Assembly (NCBI RefSeq): GCF_900188205.1
Contig: NZ_FZOH01000004.1
Coordinates: 62,001 to 126,000, forward strand
Length of the DNA stretch: 64,000 bases
Source of the DNA: Geodermatophilus saharensis
Lineage (GTDB): Bacteria > Actinomycetota > Actinomycetes > Mycobacteriales > Geodermatophilaceae
Direction of reading: 5' to 3'
The translations under genes and the position numbers were made by a program. Positions within the stretch are counted from its first letter, which is position 1. Each line of letters starts with the position of its first letter. Positions 31,284-39,217 of the stretch are shown here, one piece after another. The notes below the pieces were generated by a model. The model was not told where the DNA came from, did no database searches, and was given only the letters and a program-made list of their open reading frames with translations.

Positions 31284-33815
31284 TCACGCCGTGGCGATGG
31301 CGTCGAGCACCTGCAGCCGCGCCGCCCGCCGGGCCGGCCACACCGCGGCCACCACCCCGATGAGCGCCCCGAGGACCAGGAAGCCGGCCAGCTGACCGCC
31401 GGGGACGACCAGCTCGGTGATGCCCTGGTCGGCCAGCGCGCGGGTCAAGCCCACCCCGAGCACCAGGCCCAGGCCCAGGCCCAGCACCGCCCCGTACACG
31501 GAGATGAGCACCGCCTCGAGCCGCACCGTGCGGCGCAGCTGCCTGCGGTCCATGCCGACGGCGCGCAGCAGGCCGATCTCCCGCGTCCGCTCCAGCACCG
31601 ACATCGCCAGGGTGTTGACGATCCCGAGGACGGCGATGAGGACCGACAGCACCAGCAGCGCGTTGATGAGCAGCAGCACCTGGTCGACCTGCGCCTTCTG
31701 CTCACCGGCGAACTCGTCGCGGTCCTTGAGGCCGACGACCGGGTAGGCGTCGACGACCGTCTCCAGCGCCGCGCGTGCCGCTGCCGCGTCGGTCCCGTCG
31801 GCGAGGACCACGTAGACGTAGCGGTCCAGGGCGGGCCCGCCGAGGGCGGCGTCGGTGTCCAGGGACAGCACCATCGAGCCGACCGCCTGGTTGGCGGCGT
31901 AGACCCCGCCGACCGTGAGCTCGGTCGGCTGACCGCCGGCCGACTCGGCCGCGACGGTGTCGCCGACCTCCCAGCCGCGCTCGGCGGCGGTGGTCTCGTC
32001 GACCAGCAGGCCGCGCCCGGCCAGCCCGTCGCTGCCGCCGGCGACGTACTCCAGGGCGAGGCCGCGGTCCAGCGTGGTCGCGTCGACGGCGGCGGCGAAG
32101 GTGCTCTGCCCGTCCACCCGCACCTGGGTGAACCGCTGCTGGAGGACGGCGTCGACCTCCGGCAGCTGCCGCAGCCGGTCGGCCACCTCGGGGGTGAACG
32201 GCTGGCCCACGGCGGTGGAGACGACGTAGTCGGCGCGCACCGTGTCGTCGACGAGGGCGTCGACCGAGGCGTTGGCCGACGCGCCGAGGACGCCGAAGCC
32301 GGTCACCAGCGTCAGCCCGACCATCAGCGCGGACGCCGTCGCCGCGGTCCTGCGCGGGTTGCGCTGCGCGTTGTCGCGGGCCAGCCGGCCGGCCGTGCCC
32401 GCCAGCCGCGGCAGCGGCGCGCCGAGCACCCGGACGACGGGCCGGGCCAGGACCGGGCTGAGCGCGACCGCGCCCAGCACCAGGGCCAGCCCGCCGACCC
32501 CGACGAGGGCCGGGGCGTGGCCGCTGTCACCGGCCGCCACGCTGCCGGCCAGGGCACCGGCCGCGACGGCGACCAGCGCGACGCCGAAAGCGGTCCGGCG
32601 GCGCAGCGACCGCTCCACCGCCACGTGGTCGTCGCGCATGGCGGCGACCGGCGGGGTGCGGGCCGCCCGGCGGGCGGGCACCCAGGCCGCGAGCACGGTC
32701 ACCAGGACGCCGACGGCGTAGGACCAGACCACCGTGTCCGCCGACAGCACCAGGTCGCCGTCCAGCGTGAGCCCGAACGTGCCGAACAGCGCCCGCAGCC
32801 CGGTCGCGATGCCGAACCCGCCGGCCAGGCCGACCGTGGCGCCGACGACGCCGAGGACGACGGCCTCCAGCAGCACCGACCGGGTGACCTGCCCCCGGCC
32901 GGCGCCCAGGGCCCGCAGCAGCGCGAGCTCCCGGGTGCGCTGGGCGACCAGCATCGAGAAGGTGTTCAGGATGATGAAGCTGCCAACGAACAGGGCGATG
33001 ACGGCGAAGGCGGTGAGCAGCACGGTGATGAACGACAGCCCCTCCTCCAGGGCCGCGGACTGCTCGTCGGCCTGCTGCTGCGCCGTCTGGACCGTGTAGC
33101 CGTCGCCGACCGCGGCGACGACCCGGTCGGCGAGCTCGTCGTGGGAGACGTCCTCGGCGGCGGCCACCTGGATGCCGCTGAAGCCGTCGCCGACGCCCGT
33201 CAGCTGCTGGGCGGTGGCCACGTCGAAGGCGGTGAGGGAGGCGCCGGCCAGGCCGCCGTCCTCCCCGAAGGTGAAGACGCCGACGACGGTGGCCTCGACC
33301 CGGGGGCCGGGGGTCAGCAGCGTCACCCGGTCGCCGACCGCGTAGCCGGCCTCCTCGGCGCTGCCGCTGTCGAGCGCCACCTCGCCGGCGCGCTCGGGGG
33401 CCCGGCCCGCGGTCAGCTCGCCGGTGTCGAGCCCGGGCGCGCTGGTCCAGCTGATCCCGATGCCGGGGGCGCCGCCGGTGTCGAGGACCTCCCCGGCGGG
33501 GGTCAGCAGGTAGACGCCCTGGGCCTGCACGTAGCCCTCGGCGGCGGCCACGCCGTCGACGGCGCGCACCTGCCCGACCAGCGTCCCGGGCACCGAGAGC
33601 GTGCCGGCGGGCCCGTCGATGCCCTCGGCGCCGCCCTCCGGGGTCACGGCGACGTCGGACGCGGTGCTCTCGAAGAGGTCGGTGAAGGTCCGGTCGAGGG
33701 TGTCGGTGAAGATCATCGTGCCGGCGACGAAGGCGACGCCGAGCACGATCGCCACCGCCGACAGGGCCAGGCGCAGCTTGTGCGCCAGGAGGCTGCGCAG
33801 GGTCGCGCGGCGCAT
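31284..33815 (-). CDS. FtsX-like ABC transporter permease with two FtsX domains
   Basis: This 843-residue membrane protein is the permease of a MacB-type export or mechanotransmission ABC system. It has the usual ten-helix layout: one N-terminal helix (LALSAVAIVLGVAFVAG), a large extracytoplasmic domain, three helices (FAVIALFVGSFIILNTFSML), a middle pair, a second extracytoplasmic domain, and three C-terminal helices (LLVLSVLIAVLGIVNTLAMS). It starts one base after the stop of its ATPase gene. Substrates of this class include lipids, peptides and antibiotics; nothing here decides between them. Confidence 0.9.
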   Translation of the reverse strand: MRRATLRSLLAHKLRLALSAVAIVLGVAFVAGTMIFTDTLDRTFTDLFESTASDVAVTPEGGAEGIDGPAGTLSVPGTLVGQVRAVDGVAAAEGYVQAQGVYLLTPAGEVLDTGGAPGIGISWTSAPGLDTGELTAGRAPERAGEVALDSGSAEEAGYAVGDRVTLLTPGPRVEATVVGVFTFGEDGGLAGASLTAFDVATAQQLTGVGDGFSGIQVAAAEDVSHDELADRVVAAVGDGYTVQTAQQQADEQSAALEEGLSFITVLLTAFAVIALFVGSFIILNTFSMLVAQRTRELALLRALGAGRGQVTRSVLLEAVVLGVVGATVGLAGGFGIATGLRALFGTFGLTLDGDLVLSADTVVWSYAVGVLVTVLAAWVPARRAARTPPVAAMRDDHVAVERSLRRRTAFGVALVAVAAGALAGSVAAGDSGHAPALVGVGGLALVLGAVALSPVLARPVVRVLGAPLPRLAGTAGRLARDNAQRNPRRTAATASALMVGLTLVTGFGVLGASANASVDALVDDTVRADYVVSTAVGQPFTPEVADRLRQLPEVDAVLQQRFTQVRVDGQSTFAAAVDATTLDRGLALEYVAGGSDGLAGRGLLVDETTAAERGWEVGDTVAAESAGGQPTELTVGGVYAANQAVGSMVLSLDTDAALGGPALDRYVYVVLADGTDAAAARAALETVVDAYPVVGLKDRDEFAGEQKAQVDQVLLLINALLVLSVLIAVLGIVNTLAMSVLERTREIGLLRAVGMDRRQLRRTVRLEAVLISVYGAVLGLGLGLVLGVGLTRALADQGITELVVPGGQLAGFLVLGALIGVVAAVWPARRAARLQVLDAIATA

Positions 33816-33816
33816 C

Positions 33817-34614
33817 TCAGCCCACCTCGACGATGCGGCCGGCGGCGTCGAACGCCTTCATGCGGTCGAGGACGCGCTCCGCGGTGGGGGCGGCCATCTC
33901 GTCGACGATGCGCCCGTCGGCGAGGAAGAGGACCCGGTCGGCGTAGGAGGCGGCCGCGGGGTCGTGGGTCACCATGACCACCGTCTGGCCCATCTCGCGC
34001 ACCGAGGTCCGCAGGAAGGACAGCACCGAGGCCCCGCTGCGGGAGTCGAGGTTGCCCGTGGGCTCGTCGGCGAACACCACCTGGGGACGGCCGGCCAGGG
34101 CACGGGCGCACGCCACCCGCTGCTGCTGCCCGCCGGACAGCTCGGCCGGCCGGTGGCCGAGCCGGGAGCGCAGGCCGACGGCGTCGACGACGGAGTCCAG
34201 CCAGGCCGCGTCGGGGGTGCGCCCGGCGATGTCCATGGGCAGCGTGATGTTCTCCAGCGCCGTCAGCGTCGGAAGCAGGTTGAACGCCTGGAAGACGAAC
34301 CCGATGCGGTCGCGGCGCAGGCGGGTCAGGCCCCGGTCGTCCAGGGCCGAGAGCTCGGTGTCGCCGATCCAGGCGGAGCCGGAGGTCAGGGAGTCCAGGC
34401 CGGCCATGCAGTGCATGAGCGTGGACTTGCCCGAGCCGGAGGGGCCCATGATCGCGGTGAACTCGCCGTGGCGGAAGTCGACGTCGACGGCGTCGAGCGC
34501 GGTGACCCGGGTGTCGCCGCGGCCGTAGACCTTGGTCAGGGCCCGGCCGCGGGCGGCGGGCGTGCCGGCCGCCGTGGCGGGGACGGCCGGGGACGTCTGC
34601 TGGACCGGTGTCAC
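33817..34614 (-). CDS. ABC transporter ATP-binding protein (MacB/LolD type)
   Basis: This 265-residue ATPase partners the FtsX-like permease directly downstream. It has Walker A in MGPSGSGKSTLMHCMAGLD, a Q-loop in VFQAFNLLPTLTALEN, the signature LSGGQQQRVACARALA, Walker B in VVFADEPTGNLDS and an H-loop in VVMVTHDPAAA. The first 25 residues are a Thr/Pro/Ala-rich extension. GTG 34614 has GAGGAG seven bases upstream; the longer upstream frame is shadow. It is divergent from the PAP2 gene across 208 bp. Confidence 0.92.
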   Translation of the reverse strand: MTPVQQTSPAVPATAAGTPAARGRALTKVYGRGDTRVTALDAVDVDFRHGEFTAIMGPSGSGKSTLMHCMAGLDSLTSGSAWIGDTELSALDDRGLTRLRRDRIGFVFQAFNLLPTLTALENITLPMDIAGRTPDAAWLDSVVDAVGLRSRLGHRPAELSGGQQQRVACARALAGRPQVVFADEPTGNLDSRSGASVLSFLRTSVREMGQTVVMVTHDPAAASYADRVLFLADGRIVDEMAAPTAERVLDRMKAFDAAGRIVEVG

Positions 34615-34822
34615 GGTCTGGCTCCTCGAGGTGGTCGGGTGCCGCACCTGCTGCGGCGTCCCGAGCCTGCGGGCGCCGGCGCCGGGGCGGATCGGCCTGC
34701 GGGACGGTCGCCGGAGGGGTCCTCGAGGAGGAGGGCCGGTCCCTGCTCCTCCTCGCGCAGGAGACCCGGCCGGTCCGGCGGTCCGAGGCGACCGGCGCCT
34801 GCGCGGCCGGAGCATCGGGGGC

Positions 34823-35509
34823 GTGCTCTCCCCCGCTCCCCGGCTGCGGCCGGTCCTGGTGCCCGCCGCCCTGCTGGTCGCGGCCGCCGTGCTGCTGCTG
34901 ACCAACGACGTCCCCGGTCCCGACCTGGCCCGCTCGGTGGTGCGGGCGGTGGCGGACCGGCCCGGCTGGGTCCACCGGGGCGTCGAGGTGCTCAGCGAGG
35001 GCGGCCCGGTCGCCCTCGCCCTGCTGCTCGCCGCGGCGGCGTGGCGCCGGCGGGCCCGGGTCGAGCCGGTCGTCACCGCGTTGCTCGCCGGGGCCGCGGT
35101 GGTCGGCGCGCTCGGCGCGAGCGAGGCGCTCAAGGCGGCGGTGGCGCAGGACCGGCCGTGCCGCGTGGTCCCGGGGCTGACGGCGCTGGTCGAGTGCCCG
35201 CCGCCGGGTGACTGGTCGCTGCCGAGCAACCACGCCACGCTGGCCGCCGCGCTGGCCACCGCGGTCGTGCTGCTGGCGCCGGCGTGGTGGCGGGTCGCCG
35301 TCCCGCTGGCCCTGCTCGTCGGCGCGTCGCGGGTGGCGCTGGGCGTCCACCTGCCGCACGACGTCGTCGACGGGCTGGTCCTCGGGTCGGCGGTGGTGCT
35401 CGCCGTCGTCGTGCCGCTGCGGCGGCCGGCCGCCCGGCTCGTCCGCGCCCTGGCAGGGTTCCCCCACGGGCACCGGCTGCGGGCGATGGTGACGAGGAGG
35501 GAGCCGTGA
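34823..35509 (+). CDS. PAP2-family phosphatase, membrane
   Basis: This 228-residue membrane protein has about six helices and the three acid-phosphatase motifs: [10 protein letters not shown] (KxxxxxxRP), [12 protein letters not shown] (PSxH, with Asn for the usual Gly) and [16 protein letters not shown] (SRxxxxxHxxxD). It probably dephosphorylates a lipid phosphate such as undecaprenyl pyrophosphate or phosphatidate on the outer face. The GTG start was chosen where the family begins, though no clear ribosome site precedes it. The stop overlaps the acetyltransferase start by 4 bp. Confidence 0.85.
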   Translation: MLSPAPRLRPVLVPAALLVAAAVLLLTNDVPGPDLARSVVRAVADRPGWVHRGVEVLSEGGPVALALLLAAAAWRRRARVEPVVTALLAGAAVVGALGASEALKAAVAQDRPCRVVPGLTALVECPPPGDWSLPSNHATLAAALATAVVLLAPAWWRVAVPLALLVGASRVALGVHLPHDVVDGLVLGSAVVLAVVVPLRRPAARLVRALAGFPHGHRLRAMVTRREP

Positions 35510-36141
35510 CGGGCACGAGGATCCGCCGCGCGAGGACGGAGGACGCGGCGGCGGTGGGGGACGTCCTCGCCGAGGCGTTCGACGACTACCCCTGGATCCG
35601 CTGGGCGTTCGGGGAGCACCGCAGGCGGGAGCGGCTCCGGGAGCTCTACCGGCTCCAGGCCGGGCTCGCCGGTGCCGAGGCGGGCGGGACCTGGGTCGCC
35701 GAGCGGGGCGGCGCGGTCGTGGCGGCCGCCTGCTGGGCGCGGCCGGACGACCCGCCGCCGTCGCCGGCGACCCGGCGGCTCCTGGCCGAGGGGATCCCCC
35801 CGCTGCTGGGGGACCGCGCCGCGGCGCTGGAGGCAGCGGAGGCCGCCGGTGCGCACGCGCGGCCGCCGGAGCCGTACTGGCTGCTGGGCTGCGTGGGCAC
35901 CGTCCCGCGCGAGCGTGGACGCGGCATCGCCGCGGCCCTGCTCGCCCCGGGGATCCGGGCGCTGGACGCCGAGGGCGCCACGGCGGTGCTCGAGACGTCG
36001 TCCGCGGCCAACGTGCGGTTCTACGAGCGGCTCGGCTTCGGCGTCCGGGCCGAGCTCGACCCGCCCGGCGGTGCGCCGCACGTCTGGGTCATGGAGCGCC
36101 CGCCGCGGCGCGCCCGGCCGGCGGAGGCGCCCCGCCGCTGA
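35506..36141 (+). CDS. GNAT-family N-acetyltransferase
   Basis: This 211-residue acetyl-CoA-dependent transferase has the N-terminal [20 protein letters not shown] and the acetyl-CoA loop [18 protein letters not shown] (the R/Q-x-x-G-x-G/A motif), followed by [20 protein letters not shown]. The substrate is unknown; relatives acetylate small amines. The GTG start has GAGGAGG and overlaps the PAP2 stop, so the two are co-translated. The protein ends in an Arg/Pro/Ala-rich tail. Confidence 0.85.
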   Translation: MTGTRIRRARTEDAAAVGDVLAEAFDDYPWIRWAFGEHRRRERLRELYRLQAGLAGAEAGGTWVAERGGAVVAAACWARPDDPPPSPATRRLLAEGIPPLLGDRAAALEAAEAAGAHARPPEPYWLLGCVGTVPRERGRGIAAALLAPGIRALDAEGATAVLETSSAANVRFYERLGFGVRAELDPPGGAPHVWVMERPPRRARPAEAPRR

Positions 36142-36173
36142 GGAGGCGGCTGCCCGCGGCGCAGGATGGGCCG

Positions 36174-36605
36174 GTGCGCGCGGTGGTGAGCAGGGTGGCC
36201 TCGGCGTCGGTGACCGTCGACGGCGCCGTCGTCGGGGAGATCGGCCGGGGCCTGCTGGCGCTGGTCGGCGTCGGCCGGGACGACGACGCCGACCGTGCCC
36301 GCGCGCTGGCCCGGAAGGTCCACGAGCTGCGGGTGTTCCCTGCCGACGACGGCGCCCGCTCGGCCGGTGACCTCGGGCTGCCGGTGCTGGTCGTCAGCCA
36401 GTTCACGCTCTACGCCGACACGCGCAAGGGCCGCCGCCCGTCGTGGGACGGCGCGGCACCCGGCGAGGTGGCCGAGCCGCTGGTCGGCGAGGTGGTCGCG
36501 GAGCTGCGGCGGCGCGGCAGCGAGGTGGCCACGGGGGTGTTCGGCGCCCGCATGGCGGTGGCCTCGGTGAACGACGGCCCGATGACCTTGCTGCTGGACG
36601 TCTGA
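36174..36605 (+). CDS. dtd: D-aminoacyl-tRNA deacylase
   Basis: This enzyme removes D-amino acids (and glycine from tRNA-Ala) wrongly loaded on tRNA. The 143-residue protein shows both DTD signatures: [20 protein letters not shown] (SQFTLY motif) and [14 protein letters not shown] (NxGPxT, the cross-subunit Gly-Pro motif). The start is [17 protein letters not shown] at GTG 36174, six bases after CAGGAT, perhaps another leaderless start. It sits 32 bp after the acetyltransferase gene and 242 bp before sigB. Confidence 0.95.
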   Translation: MRAVVSRVASASVTVDGAVVGEIGRGLLALVGVGRDDDADRARALARKVHELRVFPADDGARSAGDLGLPVLVVSQFTLYADTRKGRRPSWDGAAPGEVAEPLVGEVVAELRRRGSEVATGVFGARMAVASVNDGPMTLLLDV

Positions 36606-36677
36606 TCCGGCGACGGACCGGGTACGGGTGGTGACAGAAGACACGCTCTGTGCGTTGCCTGTGAAGTCGGGCCGCGC

Positions 36678-36705
36678 GGAACACCAGGGCCCGTCGGGAC
36701 CGTTG
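36678..36705 (+). promoter_or_regulatory. sigB: ECF-type (SigR/SigH/SigE-like) promoter match before sigB
   Basis: GGAAC (36678-36682) and CGTTG (36701-36705) are 18 bp apart, the GGAA-N16-19-GTT layout recognised by stress ECF sigma factors in actinobacteria. In M. tuberculosis sigB is transcribed by SigE and SigH from such a site. The leader to the start codon would be about 130 bases. Confidence 0.5.
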
Positions 36706-36847
36706 CACGGGGCGTAACACAACGGACGACAACGGACCACATCGGGGTCCCGCCCGGACAGCGGCGCCCCACCCCAGACGCGGACGCACCACCGCCTCCG
36801 ACAGCCGGCCGGTGCATCCGAACCACAGGCAAGGACGAAGACATCCC

Positions 36848-37831
36848 GTGACGCTCCTGCAGTCCTCCCCCAGCGACGCTCTCGAGGTCCGCTCGCCGCG
36901 ACGCGAGCCGGACACCAGTGGCCTGGTGTCGACCGACCTGGTGCGCGTGTACCTCAACACCATCGGCAAGACCGCCCTGCTGACCGCCGAGCAGGAGGTC
37001 GAGCTGGCCAAGCGCATCGAGGCCGGCCTCTACGCCGAGCGGCTGCTCGCCGAGCGGCAGCTCACCCCCGCCCTGCAGCGGGACTACAAGGCGCTCGCCG
37101 TCGACGGCAAGGCCGCCAAGCGGCACCTGCTCGAGGCCAACCTGCGGCTGGTCGTCTCGGTGGCCAAGCGCTACACCGGGCACGGCATGACGTTCCTGGA
37201 CCTCATCCAGGAGGGCAACGTCGGCCTCATCCGCGCCGTCGAGAAGTTCGACTACACCAAGGGCTTCAAGTTCTCGACCTACGCGACGTGGTGGATCCGC
37301 CAGGCCATCACCCGCGCGATGGCCGACTCCGGCCGCACCATCCGGCTGCCCGTGCACCTGGCCGAGCAGGTCAACAAGGTCGTGCGGACCCGTCGGCGGG
37401 TGCACCAGGAGCTCGAGCGCGAGCCCACCGCCGAGGAGCTCGGCCTGGAGCTCGACATGACCCCCGAGCGGGTCACCGAGCTGCTCGAGTACAGCCGTGA
37501 CCTGGTCAGCCTCGACCAGACCGTCGGTGCCGACGAGGAGTCCCGCCTCGGTGACTTCATCGAGGACGCCGACGCCGCGGTGGCCGAGGACGCGGTGGCC
37601 TTCCAGATGATGAAGGGCGACGTGCGCACCGTCCTGTCCACGCTGGAGGAGCGCGAGCGCGACGTCGTGGTGCTCCGCTTCGGCCTCGACGGCGGCCAGC
37701 CGCGCACGCTGGAGCAGATCGGCAAGCAGTTCGGTCTCTCCCGCGAGCGGGTGCGCCAGATCGAGCGCGAGACGATGGCCAAGCTGCGCGACCCGCAGCG
37801 TGCCGACGCGCTGCGCGACTACCTCGCCTAG
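36848..37831 (+). CDS. sigB: Principal-like sigma factor SigB
   Basis: This 327-residue group 2 sigma factor is SigA-like but lacks the long N-terminal extension. Region 1.2 is [20 protein letters not shown], region 2 contains [20 protein letters not shown] and [20 protein letters not shown], region 3 [18 protein letters not shown], and region 4.2 [20 protein letters not shown]. Group 2 factors read SigA-like promoters in stress or stationary phase. The GTG start at 36848 has only a weak AAGGACGAAG upstream. An ECF-type promoter match and a 240-base leader suggest stress induction. A perfect 18-bp hairpin ends the gene. Confidence 0.93.
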   Translation: MTLLQSSPSDALEVRSPRREPDTSGLVSTDLVRVYLNTIGKTALLTAEQEVELAKRIEAGLYAERLLAERQLTPALQRDYKALAVDGKAAKRHLLEANLRLVVSVAKRYTGHGMTFLDLIQEGNVGLIRAVEKFDYTKGFKFSTYATWWIRQAITRAMADSGRTIRLPVHLAEQVNKVVRTRRRVHQELEREPTAEELGLELDMTPERVTELLEYSRDLVSLDQTVGADEESRLGDFIEDADAAVAEDAVAFQMMKGDVRTVLSTLEERERDVVVLRFGLDGGQPRTLEQIGKQFGLSRERVRQIERETMAKLRDPQRADALRDYLA

Positions 37832-37840
37832 CAGTCCCCC

Positions 37841-37878
37841 GCCGAGAGCCGGCTCCCCACGGGGAGCCGGCTCTCGGC
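37841..37878 (+). terminator. Strong intrinsic hairpin after sigB
   Basis: GCCGAGAGCCGGCTCCCC and GGGGAGCCGGCTCTCGGC form a perfect 18-bp stem around AC, nine bases after the stop. It has the same stem length as the hairpin after sigA but a different sequence. Confidence 0.88.
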
Positions 37879-37879
37879 G

Positions 37880-37929
37880 TTGACAGGCGCGTGTCGCCGG
37901 GCCAGGCTCGTCATCAACCGTTCGGTTGA
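37880..37929 (+). promoter_or_regulatory. Promoter with a TetR-type palindromic operator
   Basis: TTGACA (37880-37885) and CAGGCT (37903-37908) are 17 bp apart. Just downstream, TCAACCG-TT-CGGTTGA (37914-37929) is a perfect 7-bp inverted repeat with the ACCG-N2-CGGT core common in TetR-family operators. It covers the expected transcription start and touches the GAGGAGG ribosome site, so a bound protein would block expression. No TetR gene is adjacent. Confidence 0.6.
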
Positions 37930-37940
37930 GGAGGCTGGTC

Positions 37941-38492
37941 GTGGTGACGACGGAGGAACGCTGGCGGCACCTGGCCGACGACCTCGGACGGCGGGTCGAC
38001 GGCGTCCCCGCCGGCCGCTGGGACGACCCGGCGCCGTGCGAGGGCTGGGCAGCCCGCGACGTCGTCCGGCACCTGGTGGAGTGGATGCCGGCGCTCTACT
38101 TCCCCGCGGTGGACCGGCCGGTGCCCGAGATCCCCTCCGTCGACGACGACCCCGCGGGTGCCTGGCGGGCCACCGACGCCGCGATCCGGGCCCTGCTCGC
38201 CGACCCGGACCTCGCCCGACGCCCGACCAGCACCCGCGCCGGGGACATGCCGCTCGAGGACCTCGTCGCCATGACCGGGCTGATGGACCTGCTGGTGCAC
38301 ACCTGGGACCTCGCCCGCGCCACCGGCCAGGACGAGACCCTCGACGCGGAGGAGGCGGCGGCGTTCCTCGCCGGGATCGAGCCGTGGGACGCCGCACTGC
38401 GCGGCAGCGGCCACTACGGCCCGCGGGTCGCGGTCCCCGACGACGCCGACGCCCAGACCAGGCTGCTCGCCTTCACCGGCCGCCGTCCCTGA
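37941..38492 (+). CDS. TIGR03086-family metal-binding (DinB-like) protein
   Basis: This 183-residue four-helix-bundle protein of the mycothiol-maleylpyruvate isomerase/DinB superfamily has CEGWAARDVVRHLVEWM, with the first metal-ligand His, and LMDLLVHTWDLARATGQDE, with the second set. The family uses a metal and often mycothiol, but this member's reaction is unknown. GTG 37941 has GAGGAGG six bases upstream. The gene sits right behind a promoter with a palindromic operator, so it should be repressed in the absence of an inducer. Confidence 0.85.
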   Translation: MVTTEERWRHLADDLGRRVDGVPAGRWDDPAPCEGWAARDVVRHLVEWMPALYFPAVDRPVPEIPSVDDDPAGAWRATDAAIRALLADPDLARRPTSTRAGDMPLEDLVAMTGLMDLLVHTWDLARATGQDETLDAEEAAAFLAGIEPWDAALRGSGHYGPRVAVPDDADAQTRLLAFTGRRP

Positions 38493-38563
38493 GACGGGTC
38501 CTCCCCGCGCCGATGAGTCCCGGCGCCGGCGCCGGTCTGCCCGTCGACACCGAGGAGGACAGC

Positions 38564-39208
38564 GTGGCGCAGTTGCTGAGGGTGCAGAACTTCACCGTCT
38601 CCCGCGACGGGTACGGCGCGGGGAAGGGGCAGAGCCTCGAGCGGCCGTTCGGGCACGCCGACCCGCGGGAGCTGATGGCCTGGGCCCTCGCCACCGCGAG
38701 CTTCCCGGGGCGCACCGGGCCGGGCGGCAGCCGCGGCCTGGACGACTACTTCACCCGGGACTTCGCGCACGGCATCGGCGCCGAGATCATGGGCCGGAAC
38801 AAGTTCGGGCCCCAGCGCGGCCCCTGGCAGGACCACGAGTGGCGGGGCTGGTGGGGCGAGGAGCCGCCGTTCCACACGCCGGTGTTCGTGATGACCCACC
38901 ACGTGCGCCCGTCGTTCACGCTGTCGGACACGACGTTCTCCTTCGTCGACGCCGACCCGGCCACGGTGCTGGAGCAGGCCCGCGCGGCGGCCGGCGGCCT
39001 CGACGTGCGGCTCGGGGGCGGCGCCTCGGTGGTCCGGCAGTTCCTCGACGCCGACCTCGTCGACACGCTGCACGTCGCCGTCGCGCCGGTCGAGCTGGGC
39101 GCCGGCTCCCGGCTGTGGACCTCACCGGACGAGCTGCTCGACCGCTTCCACCGCGAGGTCGTGCCCAGCCCGAGCGGCGTCACCCACCACCTCTTCTGGA
39201 GGCGGTGA
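38564..39208 (+). CDS. Dihydrofolate reductase family protein (RibD C-terminal fold)
   Basis: This 214-residue protein has the DHFR/RibD-C fold: LLRVQNFTVSRDGYGAGKGQ at the start, an EIMGRNKFGP strand-helix, FVMTHHVRPSFTL in the middle, and VRLGGGASVVRQFLDADLVD, where the GGG-containing motif binds NADP. Most relatives are uncharacterised reductases, not true DHFR. GTG 38564 has GAGGAGGAC just upstream; an ATG at 38514 in frame lacks one. It lies 71 bp after the TIGR03086 gene and probably shares its operator-controlled promoter. Confidence 0.85.
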   Translation: MAQLLRVQNFTVSRDGYGAGKGQSLERPFGHADPRELMAWALATASFPGRTGPGGSRGLDDYFTRDFAHGIGAEIMGRNKFGPQRGPWQDHEWRGWWGEEPPFHTPVFVMTHHVRPSFTLSDTTFSFVDADPATVLEQARAAAGGLDVRLGGGASVVRQFLDADLVDTLHVAVAPVELGAGSRLWTSPDELLDRFHREVVPSPSGVTHHLFWRR

Positions 39209-39217
39209 GCCGCACCC

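Noticed and set aside
34724-34755. Hairpin CGAGGAGGAG/CTCCTCCTCG between the ABC and PAP2 genes as a regulatory element
   Set aside because: The repeats are purine- and pyrimidine-rich tracts that often arise by chance here. They do not sit at a clear promoter or stop.
38564-39208. Dihydrofolate reductase of folate synthesis
   Set aside because: The protein has the RibD-C-like GGG motif and lacks the usual DHFR N-terminal signature. It belongs to the broad reductase family.
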